From Leucogyrophana mollusca (lineage: Eukaryota; Basidiomycota; Agaricomycetes; Boletales): a stretch of 36,801 bases of DNA. Shown piece after piece: positions 11,731 through 21,827 of this stretch. Where the stretch lies: positions 1 through 36,801 of the forward strand of contig MU266589.1 of the NCBI GenBank assembly GCA_021014945.1. Reading direction: 5' to 3'. The position numbers were made by a program, and so were the translations under genes. The notes under the pieces were generated by a model. It did no database searches. It saw nothing but the letters and a program-made list of their open reading frames with translations, and had not been told where the DNA came from. How positions within the stretch are numbered: position 1 is the first letter of the stretch; every line of letters starts with the position of its first letter.

Positions 11731-11957
11731 GGAGATAAGGAGAAGGCGCAGAAATGAGGTGTGGAGCCCTGATTGTCAGAAGGTTGAAGGGCTGTGAGGC
11801 TGAGGGTTCAAATTATCATGAAAGAGTGGAACTGATCCTTGATCAGTAGATAAATGTGCCAGTCTGCTCCGATTTAAATAGCACTCACCTAACTTGGGCA
11901 ATCGTCAGCTCAGACTTGCTCAGACTTATTCCATCCTGTCTCGTGTACTCATCATTC
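11731..11957. other. Divergent intergenic region inside the Plavaka element
   Basis: Only 227 bp separate the presumed transposase start (minus) from the companion gene start (plus). A shared bidirectional promoter is a reasonable inference. A weak AT-rich motif (TTTAAATA, 11873-11880) is the only candidate element I can see. Confidence 0.4.
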
Positions 11958-14019
11958 ATGGTTAATACGTGGCCTGGAAACGCTAACAAGAAGGTGGCCG
12001 CACCTGTTCTTGCCCTGACTTGAACTCGTCGCACGAAAGCCCAGATCGCCACCGACAAAGCCGCCGCAGATGAAGAACGCAAGAATGCTGAATCCGAGAA
12101 AGTAGAAAGCTTGAGGCGTATTTCTGAAATCCAAGACAAGGCAGGAAAAGCCCAGGCAGCTGCCTCCGGTTCAAAGCAGCCATCAAAATGTAAAGTTGTC
12201 ACTGACAGCTCTGAGTCGCCAGAAGGAATAGATGGAGAGGGGGACGGTGATGCGGATCAGGGTTGGGATATCGAAGATGAAGTCGAGGATGCAGATGTGA
12301 AAAAGGCATCCGGAAAGAGGGTACACAAACGTGCTCATCGCTACACCGTTGACGCCGTGTGTGGAGAAACTGTCGATGAGAAAGGCAAGTCAGTTGTGGC
12401 GGAGTACATATTCAACTTTCTCTCACACTCCCACCATGCTCGTACTCACTGAACCCACTCTTTTCTTTTGGAACTGCTTTAGAGATATTTCAGATGACGA
12501 TGACCAGAAGAAGCAGGCATACATGGTCAGCATTTCCAGGTGGAGGTCTTCAGTAGTCAAGACCAAACAGAAGAGACCCTCTGTCGCAACTAAGAGTGTC
12601 GCCAGCACAAACCGTACCTGCCATTCGAAACGTTCCGTAACATCTAGGGCGACTTCTAATGCTCAACCACCCCCCGCAACTCCTATGGCATTGTACGACA
12701 ACAACAATGATGGGGACGATGACGATGGGGCTGATGACGATGATGACCCAGGAATCATGGAGAGGGACAATAGTGCTGAACGTGCAAAAGCAGCAGCCGA
12801 AGTCCTTCTCAGCATCAATCAACAAGCACCCCAGGGCCCCTTGGTGAGTAAAACAATACACAATGTTCCAGTGTGCTCACTTTCCCTGCAGACTGCCATC
12901 ACTAGAAACGCAACCCCTCAATATGATGAGCCTCCATACACACAGAAGATGATGATCAAAGATGTCCCCCTGGTCGCTCTCAGATCGAAGCGAACCACAA
13001 GCACAGTAAGTACATCGGTTACATTATAATATAGTATCTTGATACTCAGTGCTGTGTGCAGTCGAGCGTCACAATAGTCGGCAACCACGACGCCCCTCCC
13101 TCAAAGTGATCTCGAGGCTCGGTCAAGTCTGCAGGCAAACAGAAGGCCAAGAGCCGCGTCACTGAGGATTCCGATGACGATGGAGAGGACACCAAGGCCA
13201 AAGCCACCGTGAAGTACGATACCGCTGATTTGCCTGAAGGATACAGCTCCATTTGGCGTTCGCGCCTCATCCCAGCATATGCAAAATGGTACGGAAGTCA
13301 GTCTCGTCCATGGGCTGCCAAGGGCCAGACGGAGATCAATGTCCTGGAGCTTTTGTGGAAGACTACATATCTGAGCATTCCCGCTGTCGTGGACCTGAAG
13401 GGCCCAATTCATTACATTGTGAGCCTCCTTTTTTCATTCAAAACTCATGCTCTAATTATTCCACTAGTCTTCTCAGCGCATGGTCGAATGGTGCAGTGGA
13501 ATTGCTTCTGCCTGCCTCTCAATGATCACAAGTTTTGTTGCCGCTAATGACAAGTATCACACCCCAGAGGCTCATGTTGAGCTGGGCGAGTTTTGGCTCA
13601 AAGACAAGAGATACCTCTTCAAAGACGTCTCTGTGAGCAGTAAAGAGGCACGCAACACAAATTTCACTCATCAAGTATACTAACCGGCACTTGATATAGG
13701 GCTATACTGGCATGTGGCACTCTCGGTTTGTGGCAACGACTTTTGCGGCACATCTTCACTACATCAAGGATGCAATCGATGTTCCTGAGCTCGCAGACCA
13801 TAATTATGCACCACGTGCTGCCCTTGCCCTTGCAGGTGTTGCTGTGGGTTTACATTGTTATGTATATTATGTACATATTATTTACTTCAAGTTACTTTGC
13901 AGGTGCACCACGCCTTCCACCTCATGACCACAGGCTCACTTATGTTCAAACTCAAGGCCTCGAACAAACCTGGTGGTCAGCGGACCTGGATTCTCACTGT
14001 TCATAGCGGTGATAAATGA
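11958..14019 (+). pseudogene. Plavaka companion gene, DUF6532-like, with two UGA stops
   Basis: The frame opens with ATG at 11958 (MVNTWPGNANKKVAAPVLAL). Exons can be joined in frame at 11958-12403, 12483-12843, 12892-13005, 13062-13418, 13468-13632, 13700-13843 and 13903 onward, each with GT..AG borders. The N-terminal half is charged and disordered: an Ala/Lys/Glu helix, several Asp runs (GDDDDGADDDDDPG) and basic segments, suggesting a nuclear or DNA-associated protein. The C-terminal half is folded and helical: LPEGYSSIWRSRLIPAYAKW, MVEWCSGIASACL, WHSRFVATTFAAHLHYIKDA and VHHAFHLMTTGSLMFKL. It resembles the DUF6532 family of basidiomycetes from memory. UGAs at 12021-12023 and 13107-13109 sit where CGA fits. 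An acidic tail (NDSDDSDDDDYG) lies in the next frame up to 14104, so a frameshift near 13970 is also likely. Confidence 0.7.
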
Positions 14020-14500
14020 CAGCGACGATTCAGACGACGACGACTATGGAACCGCCGCCGCTGGTGAGCAAGATGAATTTGCTGACCTATTTAATTTCCG
14101 TTAGTCACCGTTTGCGCTTCTCACCTGCAACGGGCCCTGCACAGCTTGTTTCAGTTTCACTGTGTTTTGGACTGCTTTCCTGTACTGCCAGGCGACGGCT
14201 GTGTCGTTGTCTTATCGCGTTGTCCTTTATCTCTTGCAGCTTGTGTTCTCGTGTCTTGGACTTCTACGCTTGTCTTTCATACACATCGCCTGTTACAAAG
14301 TCATTCTGCTTACTACCGCCTTACCTACAACTTACCATGCTACTTTGTATCCATTCCTCGATTATGCAACATGCTCTTGTATTGACTTTACTGTGACCTT
14401 ACTGTTGACTTGGAGATCAGTTTGAACAGATGCGATAAGATCACTCCCAAGTTTCACACAAGTAGCCAATCTGACTTGGTAAAAAAAAGACGACTTGGAC
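14020..14500. other. Plavaka subterminal non-coding region
   Basis: It contains the possible frameshifted acidic tail of the companion gene (to 14104) and then pyrimidine-rich sequence. Open frames here show no motif and read as low-quality shadows. This is presumably the 3' UTR and subterminal region before the right TIR. Confidence 0.4.
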
Positions 14501-14557
14501 CGAGCTTACCCGAAAATTCCGGCTAAGTCCGCCCAAACACAAATTAAGAAACATGGG
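14501..14557 (-). repeat. Right terminal inverted repeat of the Plavaka element
   Basis: Reverse complement of the left end. It carries CGAAAATTCCGGCTAAGTCC and GCCCAAACACAAATTAAGAA and ends ACATGGG at 14557. The core AGCCGGA is shared with 8167-8220. Confidence 0.85.
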
Positions 14558-14599
14558 GTTTTTCTGATGTAGGTACATATGTATATTATTGTAAGGTTG

Positions 14600-15822
14600 C
14601 AGAGATGAAATTTAACACCAACAAAAGCTTTCCAGACACAAATCACTAAGATGGAAAACAAGAGATCTCTTGCCATACTGGCAGGATCCAAATTCCAGAT
14701 CAAATCATGGCACTCCATATTTGCAATGCACTGCCTCAAAGCTATTCCACAGCAATATCATCCCTGATGGCAACACTTACAGTGTCCTCATTTAAGCTGT
14801 CTGATGTAATTTCCAAAATCATTGAAGAGGAATCATAAAGGTCTGCTAATGAAGTCTAAATAAATAGGGTCTCTAATACTAACCCTATAAAGAACAAGTA
14901 TGAAAAGTGTAGGAGAATGAACCACACAATGAAACAGCACTGGGAGAATGGCAAGCCATCTTCCTCTGGATAAACTGGTGGGAATCAAAGCTGTGGCAAG
15001 GGCAAGGGTTGAGGTGGCAAAGGCAAAGGCAAAGGCAAAGGCAAAAGCAAAGGCAAAGGCAAAGGCAAAGGCAAAGGCAAAGGCAAAGGCAAAGGCAAAG
15101 GCAACCCTTCCAGAATGAATAACTCTGGTGGACAATCTTCTGGACAGAATCACATAACATTACTAAAAATTGTAACTATGCCAGATGTAACAGGATCATC
15201 TGAGTCTCAATCCATCTACATTTCCTTGTACTTGGTACATAAATCAACTGAGTGGCTCATGGATTCTGGCTGTTCACAACATGTGATGTGTCACAAAATA
15301 GACTTGTGGTATCATAATTTTCCTAAACCTGGCAAAGCAAAATTAGCTGAAAAAATCACCATATTGCCATATTGGGTCATGGTGCTATAGTCCTTAAGCA
15401 CGTAAATGGACAAAGCAAAGTAGTTGAAGTCACGCTGGGACCCGTAATTTACATTCTGTAAGGCATATATCTTGCTTCTTATGGGCAAGAAATAGATATT
15501 TGTGACAAACCTAATGGGCATCTTCTTATCACCGGTTGTTCACACCATAAAGGGGACACCTTACATTGGTTTAAAGCAGATATCTATAATTTAATGTAGA
15601 GTATGAAGAAGCACTTTACTTTGGTAAATGCTGTAGCCCCTTGGGATTATAATATCTGGCATAGACAGTTTGGACATGCTAGGAAACATGCTTTACAGAA
15701 GCTTCCTAAATTGGTTGAATGTGGACCTCTGGATATCAGCCTTCTATGTGACAATAAACCATGTGAAGAATGTGAATTTTGGAAGTTTCACTGCTTACCT
15801 TATCATTCCCACCATGTTAGAG
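14600..15822 (+). pseudogene. Ty1/copia gag-pol fragment (capsid, CCHC, protease, GAG-pre-integrase)
   Basis: Gag resumes with MALHICNALPQSYSTAISSL and LSDVISKIIEEES, the usual copia capsid pattern. It is followed by a decayed zinc knuckle (KYEKCRRMNHTMKQHW) and a Gly-Lys repeat. The aspartic protease active site is visible as EWLMDSGCSQHVM near 15250-15290. After stops and a frameshift near 15380, the GAG-pre-integrase domain follows as WHRQFGHARKHALQKLPK with CEECEFWKFHC (15655-15795). The catalytic integrase core, reverse transcriptase and RNase H are missing. An LTR1 fragment replaces what should follow at 15823. The element is inactive and is probably the continuation of 7418-7600. Confidence 0.8.
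15016..15104 (+). repeat. GGCAAA hexanucleotide array encoding Gly-Lys
   Basis: About 15 units of GGCAAA with one variant unit (AGCAAA). In the copia frame this encodes alternating Gly-Lys with one Ser-Lys, between the zinc knuckle and the protease. Basic linkers are common here in fungal copia Gag, but perfect hexamer expansion suggests later slippage. Confidence 0.9.
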
Positions 15823-16013
15823 TGTCATATCCTGTACAGCCACACACCTGCTAAAGCCATCCGAGTCTACTCCAGATATTTCCACACCCATCTGATATCT
15901 CTGTCTAATATTTGTTGGACTTAACAGTTTCTAGACGTGTCATTCCACCTCTGGTCCTTCTGGACACTCCACTAGCCCATTAGACTGAACACCACCTCTG
16001 GACTCTGTTGTAT
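15823..16013 (+). mobile_element. LTR1 fragment (sense 5' part)
   Basis: Begins TGTCATATCCTGTACAGCC and follows LTR1 through GTTGGACTTAACAGTTTCTA and the ACACCACCTCTGG block, then stops near 16013. It lies between the GAG-pre-integrase and the integrase C-terminus of a copia element, where about 1 kb of pol is missing. It therefore marks a rearrangement rather than a clean insertion. Confidence 0.8.
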
Positions 16014-16560
16014 AGTGCGCTTCCTTCAGGGAATCCAGGAGTCAAATGTTTTAAAACACACCCTTGTTACTGATGAACTGGAGATTTTCAGAAGCATGCT
16101 GTTGAATCAAGTTATATTGTATTTTCAAGAGGACCTTTGCTTCTTCAAGCATCCACTGTGTGAAGAGAAGAACCATATTCCAAGAATAGATGAACAGATT
16201 GAGCAGATGGAAGAGCAAGCCTCTGTTTGCAGCATCGGGGCTCTGTGTGCTTTATCATCTGACTTAGATGATGCTAACAAAGGTGTAGGAGCCAATGAAG
16301 ATGACACCACTGGTGGCATTGGCGAGGCTTGATCTGTGTGTTGAAGCCTATAAGCCCATCAACAACACCTGATATATATGCACTAATAAGTAGATTTATG
16401 CTACCACTCTTACAGCTCGTTGCAGTACAGAGGACACGGGGCCAAATTGGGAAAAAAACAGCCACAAATTGTAATGTAGAGTATATCTGCCATAGCCCAC
16501 TCAATTCTTATTGCATTTCTCTGAAGATTTTATATTGGGATTCAGTGTAAAATTCCATAG
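16014..16560 (+). pseudogene. Copia integrase C-terminal remnant
   Basis: The readable part (16014-16333) contains EIFRSMLLNQVILYFQEDLC, then HPLCEEKNHIPRIDEQIEQM and an acidic stretch (SDLDDANKGVGANEDD). This matches the layout of the copia integrase tail, in which a hydrophobic FQE motif precedes an acidic Pro-rich linker to reverse transcriptase. After the UGA at 16331 only traces can be followed (PNWEKNSHK near 16440). It belongs with the fragment ending at 15822. Confidence 0.55.
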
Positions 16561-16865
16561 GGGATACAGGTCATAAATATATATTTCAGTGGTGATATGT
16601 GTTTTATAGAAATGTAGTCATTCTTGATCATATATCTGTTTTAGAGGGTGTAGTTTATTTCTTTACATGTTAGCCTCCTTTCAAAAAGTAGTCTTACAGG
16701 GTATCTTGAGGGGCTCAGGAGGTTTTTATAATATGTAAGCAATACATGGGCCAAACAGGTGGCCCCACCTAACAGAAGCCAGCATAAGACAGTAACCTGA
16801 TTGTCCTGTGCCACCACCACCACACCAGTGTCCCACTGTGGCAAACCATATAGTACCATATCACA
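16561..16865. other. Unassigned sequence between copia remnant and LTR1 end
   Basis: The minus-strand frame here is hydrophobic and repetitive only because of overlying repeats. I see no domain motif. It may be diverged copia pol or LTR1 sequence. Confidence 0.3.
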
Positions 16866-17002
16866 CCTGATGGTGACCATAAGCTGAAGCCAAAGTTCCA
16901 TTTCCGACTCCGGAATTAGTTTGTCCCTACTTATCCTAAGTCCTCTACGCTTACCCCTTGTCCAGAGTTCCCCAGAATGCACCAGAGGAACCGGATTTGA
17001 CA
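16866..17002 (+). mobile_element. LTR1 fragment (sense 3' end)
   Basis: Ataagctgaagcc-type sequence followed by TTCCGACTCCGGAATTAGTT and ending AACCGGATTTGACA at 17002 matches the sense 3' terminus of LTR1. Its 5' part is absent. A minisatellite-like sequence abuts its terminus directly. Confidence 0.75.
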
Positions 17003-17053
17003 TACTAGGTGCCAGTAAAGAGCAGGTATCAGTGGTACTATGACACCAGCAAG

Positions 17054-17237
17054 GTGCAAGGGTTAGTATCACAACAAGCTGCAAGGACAAGTGCACTGGG
17101 AGTGTAGCAAGTGCAACAATTAGCAGTACAACATCTATAAGGACAAGTACACTAGATATAAGTGCAACAATTAGTAGTACAAAATTTGCAAGGACAAGTA
17201 CACTAAAATAAGCAAGTGCAACAATTGGTAGCAAAAA
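17054..17237 (+). repeat. Minisatellite, about 51-57 bp unit, 3.4 copies
   Basis: Units begin GTGCAA and contain CAATTAGYAGTACAA then AAGGACAAGTACACT. I count units starting at about 17054, 17111, 17162 and a partial at 17216. Related motifs (CTTGCAAGTTGCTGG, AGTACTACTATGAC) occur on the opposite strand at 28100-28280, also next to an LTR1 end. Confidence 0.7.
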
Positions 17238-18261
17238 AACCTCAGCAGTTGCTGGTAATCTAACACTTCCACTCCTTGATAATTCCTGGACTTTAGTATA
17301 CCAAGGTCACTAGTACTTTGGACGGTTAACCCCCTTTTGCTTTATCTTTACATATATGAACATCACCACTGTACCCCACAAATCACACTGTCAACCATGC
17401 TATAAATTATACTGACAATCATGCTATTAATGAAACTTTTGGTCACACCAGCAATCATACTAACATCATGCTATTGCATTGACCAATTTTGAATCTGTTC
17501 CTCTACATAAAATCCCACAGGTCAAAGATTATGTCAATCCCCTTTATCATAGCAGTAGCTGCTCAGCATACTGTGACCCCAACTTTGCACAACAACACAC
17601 ACAGTGTTCTTTGTGCTCACTTTCCCCTCTAAGGGTGAGCAATTTTCACTATTAGCAGCATGCATTACTGCAACAATAGCACACTGATGACCACAACTGC
17701 AGTCAGCACATACTTTGAGCCACCAGGATTTTTGTCCCAGCACAGGCTCACAGGGCCGTTCAGCCTGTGCATTATGCCTTGGCCGTTTCTCACATGATGT
17801 CTACAACTACAAGGTGTTACGAACATGTGTAACTGTGAAGGGGGTACATCATTTTTCCTATCATCGTTCTATGATATTCTATGACATTCCTTTCTCACGA
17901 TAACTTCGGACTATGACTCACGACTGCTTATCATACACAGCAACTGTGGACTGCACTTCCCGCGCTTATTAACCAATAGGCATTCAACTGCCTATCTCAT
18001 ATGAAAACCCTTGTATTCTTGTTTGTATTTACATATGGTCTGTGCACCGTCTCTGTGCATATAAATACATACCTCTTGTACTTGTATTCCTCAGTTTAAA
18101 CTATACAGTTAAAGCTATAGAACTCTTTCTCTGATTCATCCCCCACTCTGAAAACTCGAACAACTCTAGTCTAGGAATCTATCCTTATAGATTCCTACTA
18201 GAATATTCCCTTAGTTGTTGCAAGCGTCTTATTCAAGACTTGCTACTAAGGAAGGATACTT
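17238..18261. other. Unassigned region before the RT element
   Basis: AT-rich sequence with no convincing domain. A short Cys-rich stretch (YCDPNFAQQHTQCSLCSL, near 17565-17620) could be a decayed zinc motif of the downstream RT element. TATAAATA occurs at 18060-18067 and might be that element's promoter. Both are guesses. Confidence 0.3.
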
Positions 18262-19335
18262 GTGTCTACGCAGACTTGTATCAAGAGAACCATGACTATA
18301 GTAGTCTTTCTCTTCAAGAACGAACGCTCAGCTACCTCGCGTAACACAAGGTCTCCCAGTTATGGGATGGCACCACTACAACGTACTGCCAATGGGACAC
18401 CAATGGCTGCCTCGTCAACCCCAAAGGTACTCTCCTGTGCTTTAATTGGAAGCAGCTCTTTGGCTGCTTGTACCCATATCACAACCAATGTCATAAATGC
18501 TTGGGCTGTGGAGGTAAAAACCACAGAGCTTAGGCTTGCCCCTCAGAGACAGGTCTCATACATAAATATCCCTCTATACCCCAGTGCATGCAAACTGGTT
18601 TCTTGGGTGGTATTACTTGTATTACACAAACTTACACTCTGTGTTATAGTCTCACTATCTCCCAATATACTGACATGTTCCATAACATTATTGTGCATAA
18701 ATTCATGAAAGGACATTACCTGGGTCCAGTGTCTCATGACCAGTTGAAACAACTTATTAGCCCTTTTCAGACCACTTTACTCTTTCTCGTCCCAAAATCT
18801 GGGAAGCCAGGGAAATATTCTCTGGTGTAGAACCTGTCATATTCATAATCCCCCTCCCCCCTTTTTGTTCAATCAACTCTACAGTTGGCTCTAATCTCTA
18901 CCCCTGTACCTGGGGAACCTTTTTGATTATCTGTTTACTTATCTGGAGACTCCCACCAGGATCACAGGCTACCCTGTTTGTGATGTCACAGAAACCTATT
19001 AACCATATCACTGCATCCCTCACAATAGCCAGGTCTGGTGATTCAGTTTCTTGCCCTCTGCAGGCACATATGGATATGTCAGTGATGCTGGAGCCGACCT
19101 TTTTTATACATATGGGATTGACCCTATATAACAAGTAGCATCTTGACTGGGCTTATGGTCAAATGACTGTGCAGAACAATTTGACAAGGATGTTTCCTTG
19201 TCAATCAAAGACCTCTCTGTGACTTCTCAGTGCTCAGACAAAGAAGCACAATATACTTACTCATTTGCAGACATTAATCAACTCTCTGCCCAGCTTAGAA
19301 TTCCTTGGGGATCTACACGAAAAATGTTTTGTATA
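18262..19335 (+). pseudogene. DIRS-like basidiomycete retroelement: zinc finger and RT, first half
   Basis: A Cys/His motif CFNWKQLFGC with YHNQCHKCLGCGGKNHRA (about 18435-18535) matches the zinc finger upstream of reverse transcriptase in basidiomycete DIRS/tyrosine-recombinase-type elements. A UAG replaces an expected Gln in the next codon. The RT start follows: HYLGPVSHDQLKQLISPFQT, LFLVPKSGKPGKYSLV, then YPCTWGTF, CLLIWRLPPGSQA, frameshifted PLHPS and GTYGYVSDAGADLFYTYG, ending FADINQLSAQLRIPWGSTRK. Several stops and frameshifts are present. It stops near 19335, where Repeat-3 copy B begins, and resumes at 21045. No recombinase domain is present in the window, so the DIRS assignment rests on RT resemblance only. 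Confidence 0.65.
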
Positions 19336-21044
19336 AGCACATGAAAAAAAGGATAATATGCCATAAAAATGCACAGTAGCAATGACAAGACTCCAGAGAA
19401 TGTGATTTCCAAGTTTCATGACTTTGCGACCAGTGGTCACCGAGATATAGACATACAGAAATATTGCCCACTTGGTAGTTTGAACACACAGCCACTGGAA
19501 GCAAGGGCATAACCAGCCTTGAATCACATGACCGCACAGCCACCATTGGTCACATGACCAATTAGTGGAAGGAGAGTAAAGCCACAGCCAGTCCAGAATC
19601 ATATGACTGCACAGCCACCTTTTGGTTACATGACCAAACAGTGAGGAGACTGTAGTATCATGTTGAACAGATGTTCCTTCCCTGATACTCTCTGGATACG
19701 TTGGACAGGATTCCATACAAGAATATCTCTTGTCAACGCTCCTTCAAGAATTTCTCTGCCAACATGACTTACTCAGCACGTGGAGCAACTTACTGAGTGG
19801 ATTATAAACCAGGCTTACAAACTGGCTTATGAATCAACTTTGGGTACAAAAGTCAACAAGGCTGTGCATTATTTCAAATAAATATGATATTTTAGATAGC
19901 AATTGTATCTCTTTAACCACAATTCTGTACTCTTTGGTATAAACTGCCAGAGGGTATATCCTTAAAGCCCCTATCTCGAAAGGTATATAAGGAGGCCTGA
20001 GTTGACCCAAAAATCACCTCCCAGATCAGAGATTTTCCAGACAGAGTTAGATTTTCAGCCCACAAATTTCTCTCTCCCAAATCCTCTGGCAGGGAAGTCA
20101 CTAAAGACATCGCCCCCTGTAACTCTTTAGCACCTGCAATTACAGGGAGTGTCACCTCCATCTGATCACTGACAACAAACTGAGAGCCTACTGAGTGAGT
20201 CCTACAGCATTGGTAAGTCTAACTGGCACTTGTCACTGTCCTGTCATCGCACCTGGCAACGTCAAGACCTCTCTGCTCACTGTCATCGACAACGTTGAGC
20301 ACTCTTTATTGAAAGTTCGTCTGAGTGCCATAGAGACTTTAGTTGGTTACATTCTACGCATTCTCGAGAGCATCTCCTCATCACACCTGGTGATGTCGAG
20401 AGCTGTTTAGACTTGTTTGTCATGGGCTGACACACCGCCTATTCCTTTTTCTTCTAAGTTGTTGTTTCCACACTGAGCAAGAGTCTCAGGGCAATATCTC
20501 AAGCCAAGTTTGAAGGCATTGCCTTGGGGAGAATCCAACACAGTTTCAGTTCATAAACCATCCATCGCTTTTCTGGCAGGCACGAAGCCTGTGGAAACCT
20601 TGTGTACGCTTAAATAGCCTATGTGGCCATGGCAAGTTAGGTAGCAACATTTGGCTGAAGTCTTGTGCAAGTATCCTTGCCCAGCATTCCTTTGTACAGA
20701 GTAATCTTAAGGACTGCATGCATCTTGATTACCATTGTTATTCTTTGCAGACGGACTCGACCAACTGTCTGAAGAGAGAGAACCAGAGAGAGTTCTATCC
20801 AGTATTAGTGTTCTGTTAGATGTCAGCACTCTAGTAAATCCACTCACATTCACTTTTAAGTATGCACCTCTTCCTTGCCATTTTGCTAAACATACAACAG
20901 ACCCAGATGCTTATAAAAACTCATACTTTCTGAGACCACCAATGAACGACCACGTTATTAACAGTTGGTATATATCTAAACCACTAACCGTGGAGGAGAA
21001 GGTTTGGTATATTGACTTATATTGAACACCATCCTAAGAAGACA
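19336..21044 (+). repeat. Repeat-3 copy B, inserted in the RT element
   Basis: About 1.7 kb in the same orientation as copy A. Shared blocks are CCCCTATCTCGAAAGGTATATAAGG (TATA near 19984), the GGTAAGTCT donor-like site, the TTCTTTGCAG acceptor-like site near 20750, AACGACCACGTTATTA near 20945 and the terminal AACACCATCCTAAGAAGACA ending at 21044. It separates two halves of one RT gene, so it is an insertion. Its own left part (19500-19645) contains two diverged copies of a roughly 65-bp unit around CACATGACCGCACAGCCACC. The exact 5' boundary and target duplication are unclear. Confidence 0.7.
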
Positions 21045-21623
21045 CTGTTCATTGGTTTCATGTGGGACATATCATCCCACACAGTCAATCTTACTGCAAA
21101 GAAGAAGGAGAAATACCTTACAATGATTGAACTTTAGGAGGAATGGAAAACACATCCTCTCCAATATACAGCAGCTCTATGGGAAGCTTCTCCATACTTC
21201 CCTTATCATACCTACCAGATGAGCATACCTCACCTCTCTGGAGTCCATGCTTTCCACCTCCAGTGTTTGTCCTTTCAAGCCATGTACCCCCCCTTGTAAT
21301 ACTCATGAAAACCTTACCTGGTGGAAATCCACCCTCAGCCAGCCATCTGTATTAAGAACCATCCCAGGTCCCTGTAAGGTCTTTAATCTCCATGCTTACC
21401 CAGATGCCAGCTCCAGGATTGGAATCTGTGTCAAAGGTAAATGGCGAGCCTGGCATCTTCTTCCTGGCTGGAAAGCTGATGACCATGAGATCAGCTGTGC
21501 AGAATGTGTCAGGTTTGAATTACTTCTGATATTTCAGGTATTTCCTTTAAAGTCTTCAGCAAGAACAACATCATCAAAGGCCGGTGGAAAGGTTGCAGCC
21601 ACAACAAAGCCACCAACACTGTC
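21045..21623 (+). pseudogene. DIRS-like retroelement: RT end and RNase H, second half
   Basis: Coding resumes with FIGFMWDISSHTVNLTAKKK and EKYLTMIEL, the thumb/connection segment of the same RT family as 18262-19335. It continues through HLSGVHAFHLQCLSFQAMYP. In the next frame it reads WWKSTLSQPSVLRTIPGPCK, then VFNLHAYPDASSRIGI (RNase H-like DAS motif), KWRAWHLLPGWKADDHEI and, after another shift, IIKGRWKGCSHNKATNT. It breaks at 21624 where LTR2 sequence begins. At least two frameshifts and one UAG are present. Confidence 0.7.
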
Positions 21624-21827
21624 TGTCATATCCTGTGCAAGCACATCAAACTTCAGGCCTCCAGTATCTCCACACCCTGAACTTGTATCTTCTTTCCTCT
21701 GTACATTTCTTATTGTTTGTTTCCTTATATGATATACTCTGCCTATGGACTACTTATTCCTCCTATGCTCTGCTGACATCTCTTTTGTTATACAATTTAT
21801 AATATACTGGTTTTACACCAGCTATCC
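21624..21827 (+). mobile_element. LTR2 fragment (sense 5' part)
   Basis: Starts TGTCATATCCTGTGCAAGCAC and follows LTR2 (33038 onward) through ACTACTTATTCCTCCTATGC and ATACAATTTATAATATACTG, then breaks at 21827 where LTR1 begins. The remaining two-thirds of LTR2 is not found on the far side of the LTR1. Confidence 0.75.

Larger units (their letters stand above)
8167..14557. mobile_element. Plavaka-type DNA transposon, 6.4 kb, with TIRs
   Basis: Both ends carry the same inverted motif: TTCTTAATTTGTGTTTG followed by GGACTTAGCCGGA and a TTTTCGG stretch (8174-8213, and reverse-complemented at 14507-14551). The extreme tips are CCCAGGG on the left and CCCATGT on the right. Between them lie a multi-exon transposase on the minus strand and a divergent companion gene on the plus strand. 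Plavaka is a CACTA/EnSpm-related group known from basidiomycetes. No convincing target duplication flanks the tips. Copia gag sequence lies on both sides (7418-7600 and 14600 onward), so it probably inserted into a copia element. Confidence 0.85.

Noticed and set aside
12331..13029. Single 232-codon plus-strand ORF taken as one protein
   Set aside because: Its first part and the stretch at 12844-12891 are introns with good GT..AG borders, so only the middle is coding in the companion gene.
13907..14425. Small plus-strand ORFs after the companion gene
   Set aside because: They overlap one another in several frames, with pyrimidine-rich composition and no motif.
14833..15160. Minus-strand frames with (AF)n or (LC)n runs
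   Set aside because: They are translations of the complement of the GGCAAA array, and the copia Gag frame on the plus strand explains the sequence.
16641..17234. 197-codon minus-strand hydrophobic open frame
   Set aside because: It runs across an LTR1 end and the minisatellite. The repeated LIVALA pattern simply reflects the tandem DNA repeat.
17054..17237. CRISPR-like array
   Set aside because: Units are contiguous diverged tandem repeats without spacers, in a eukaryotic context.
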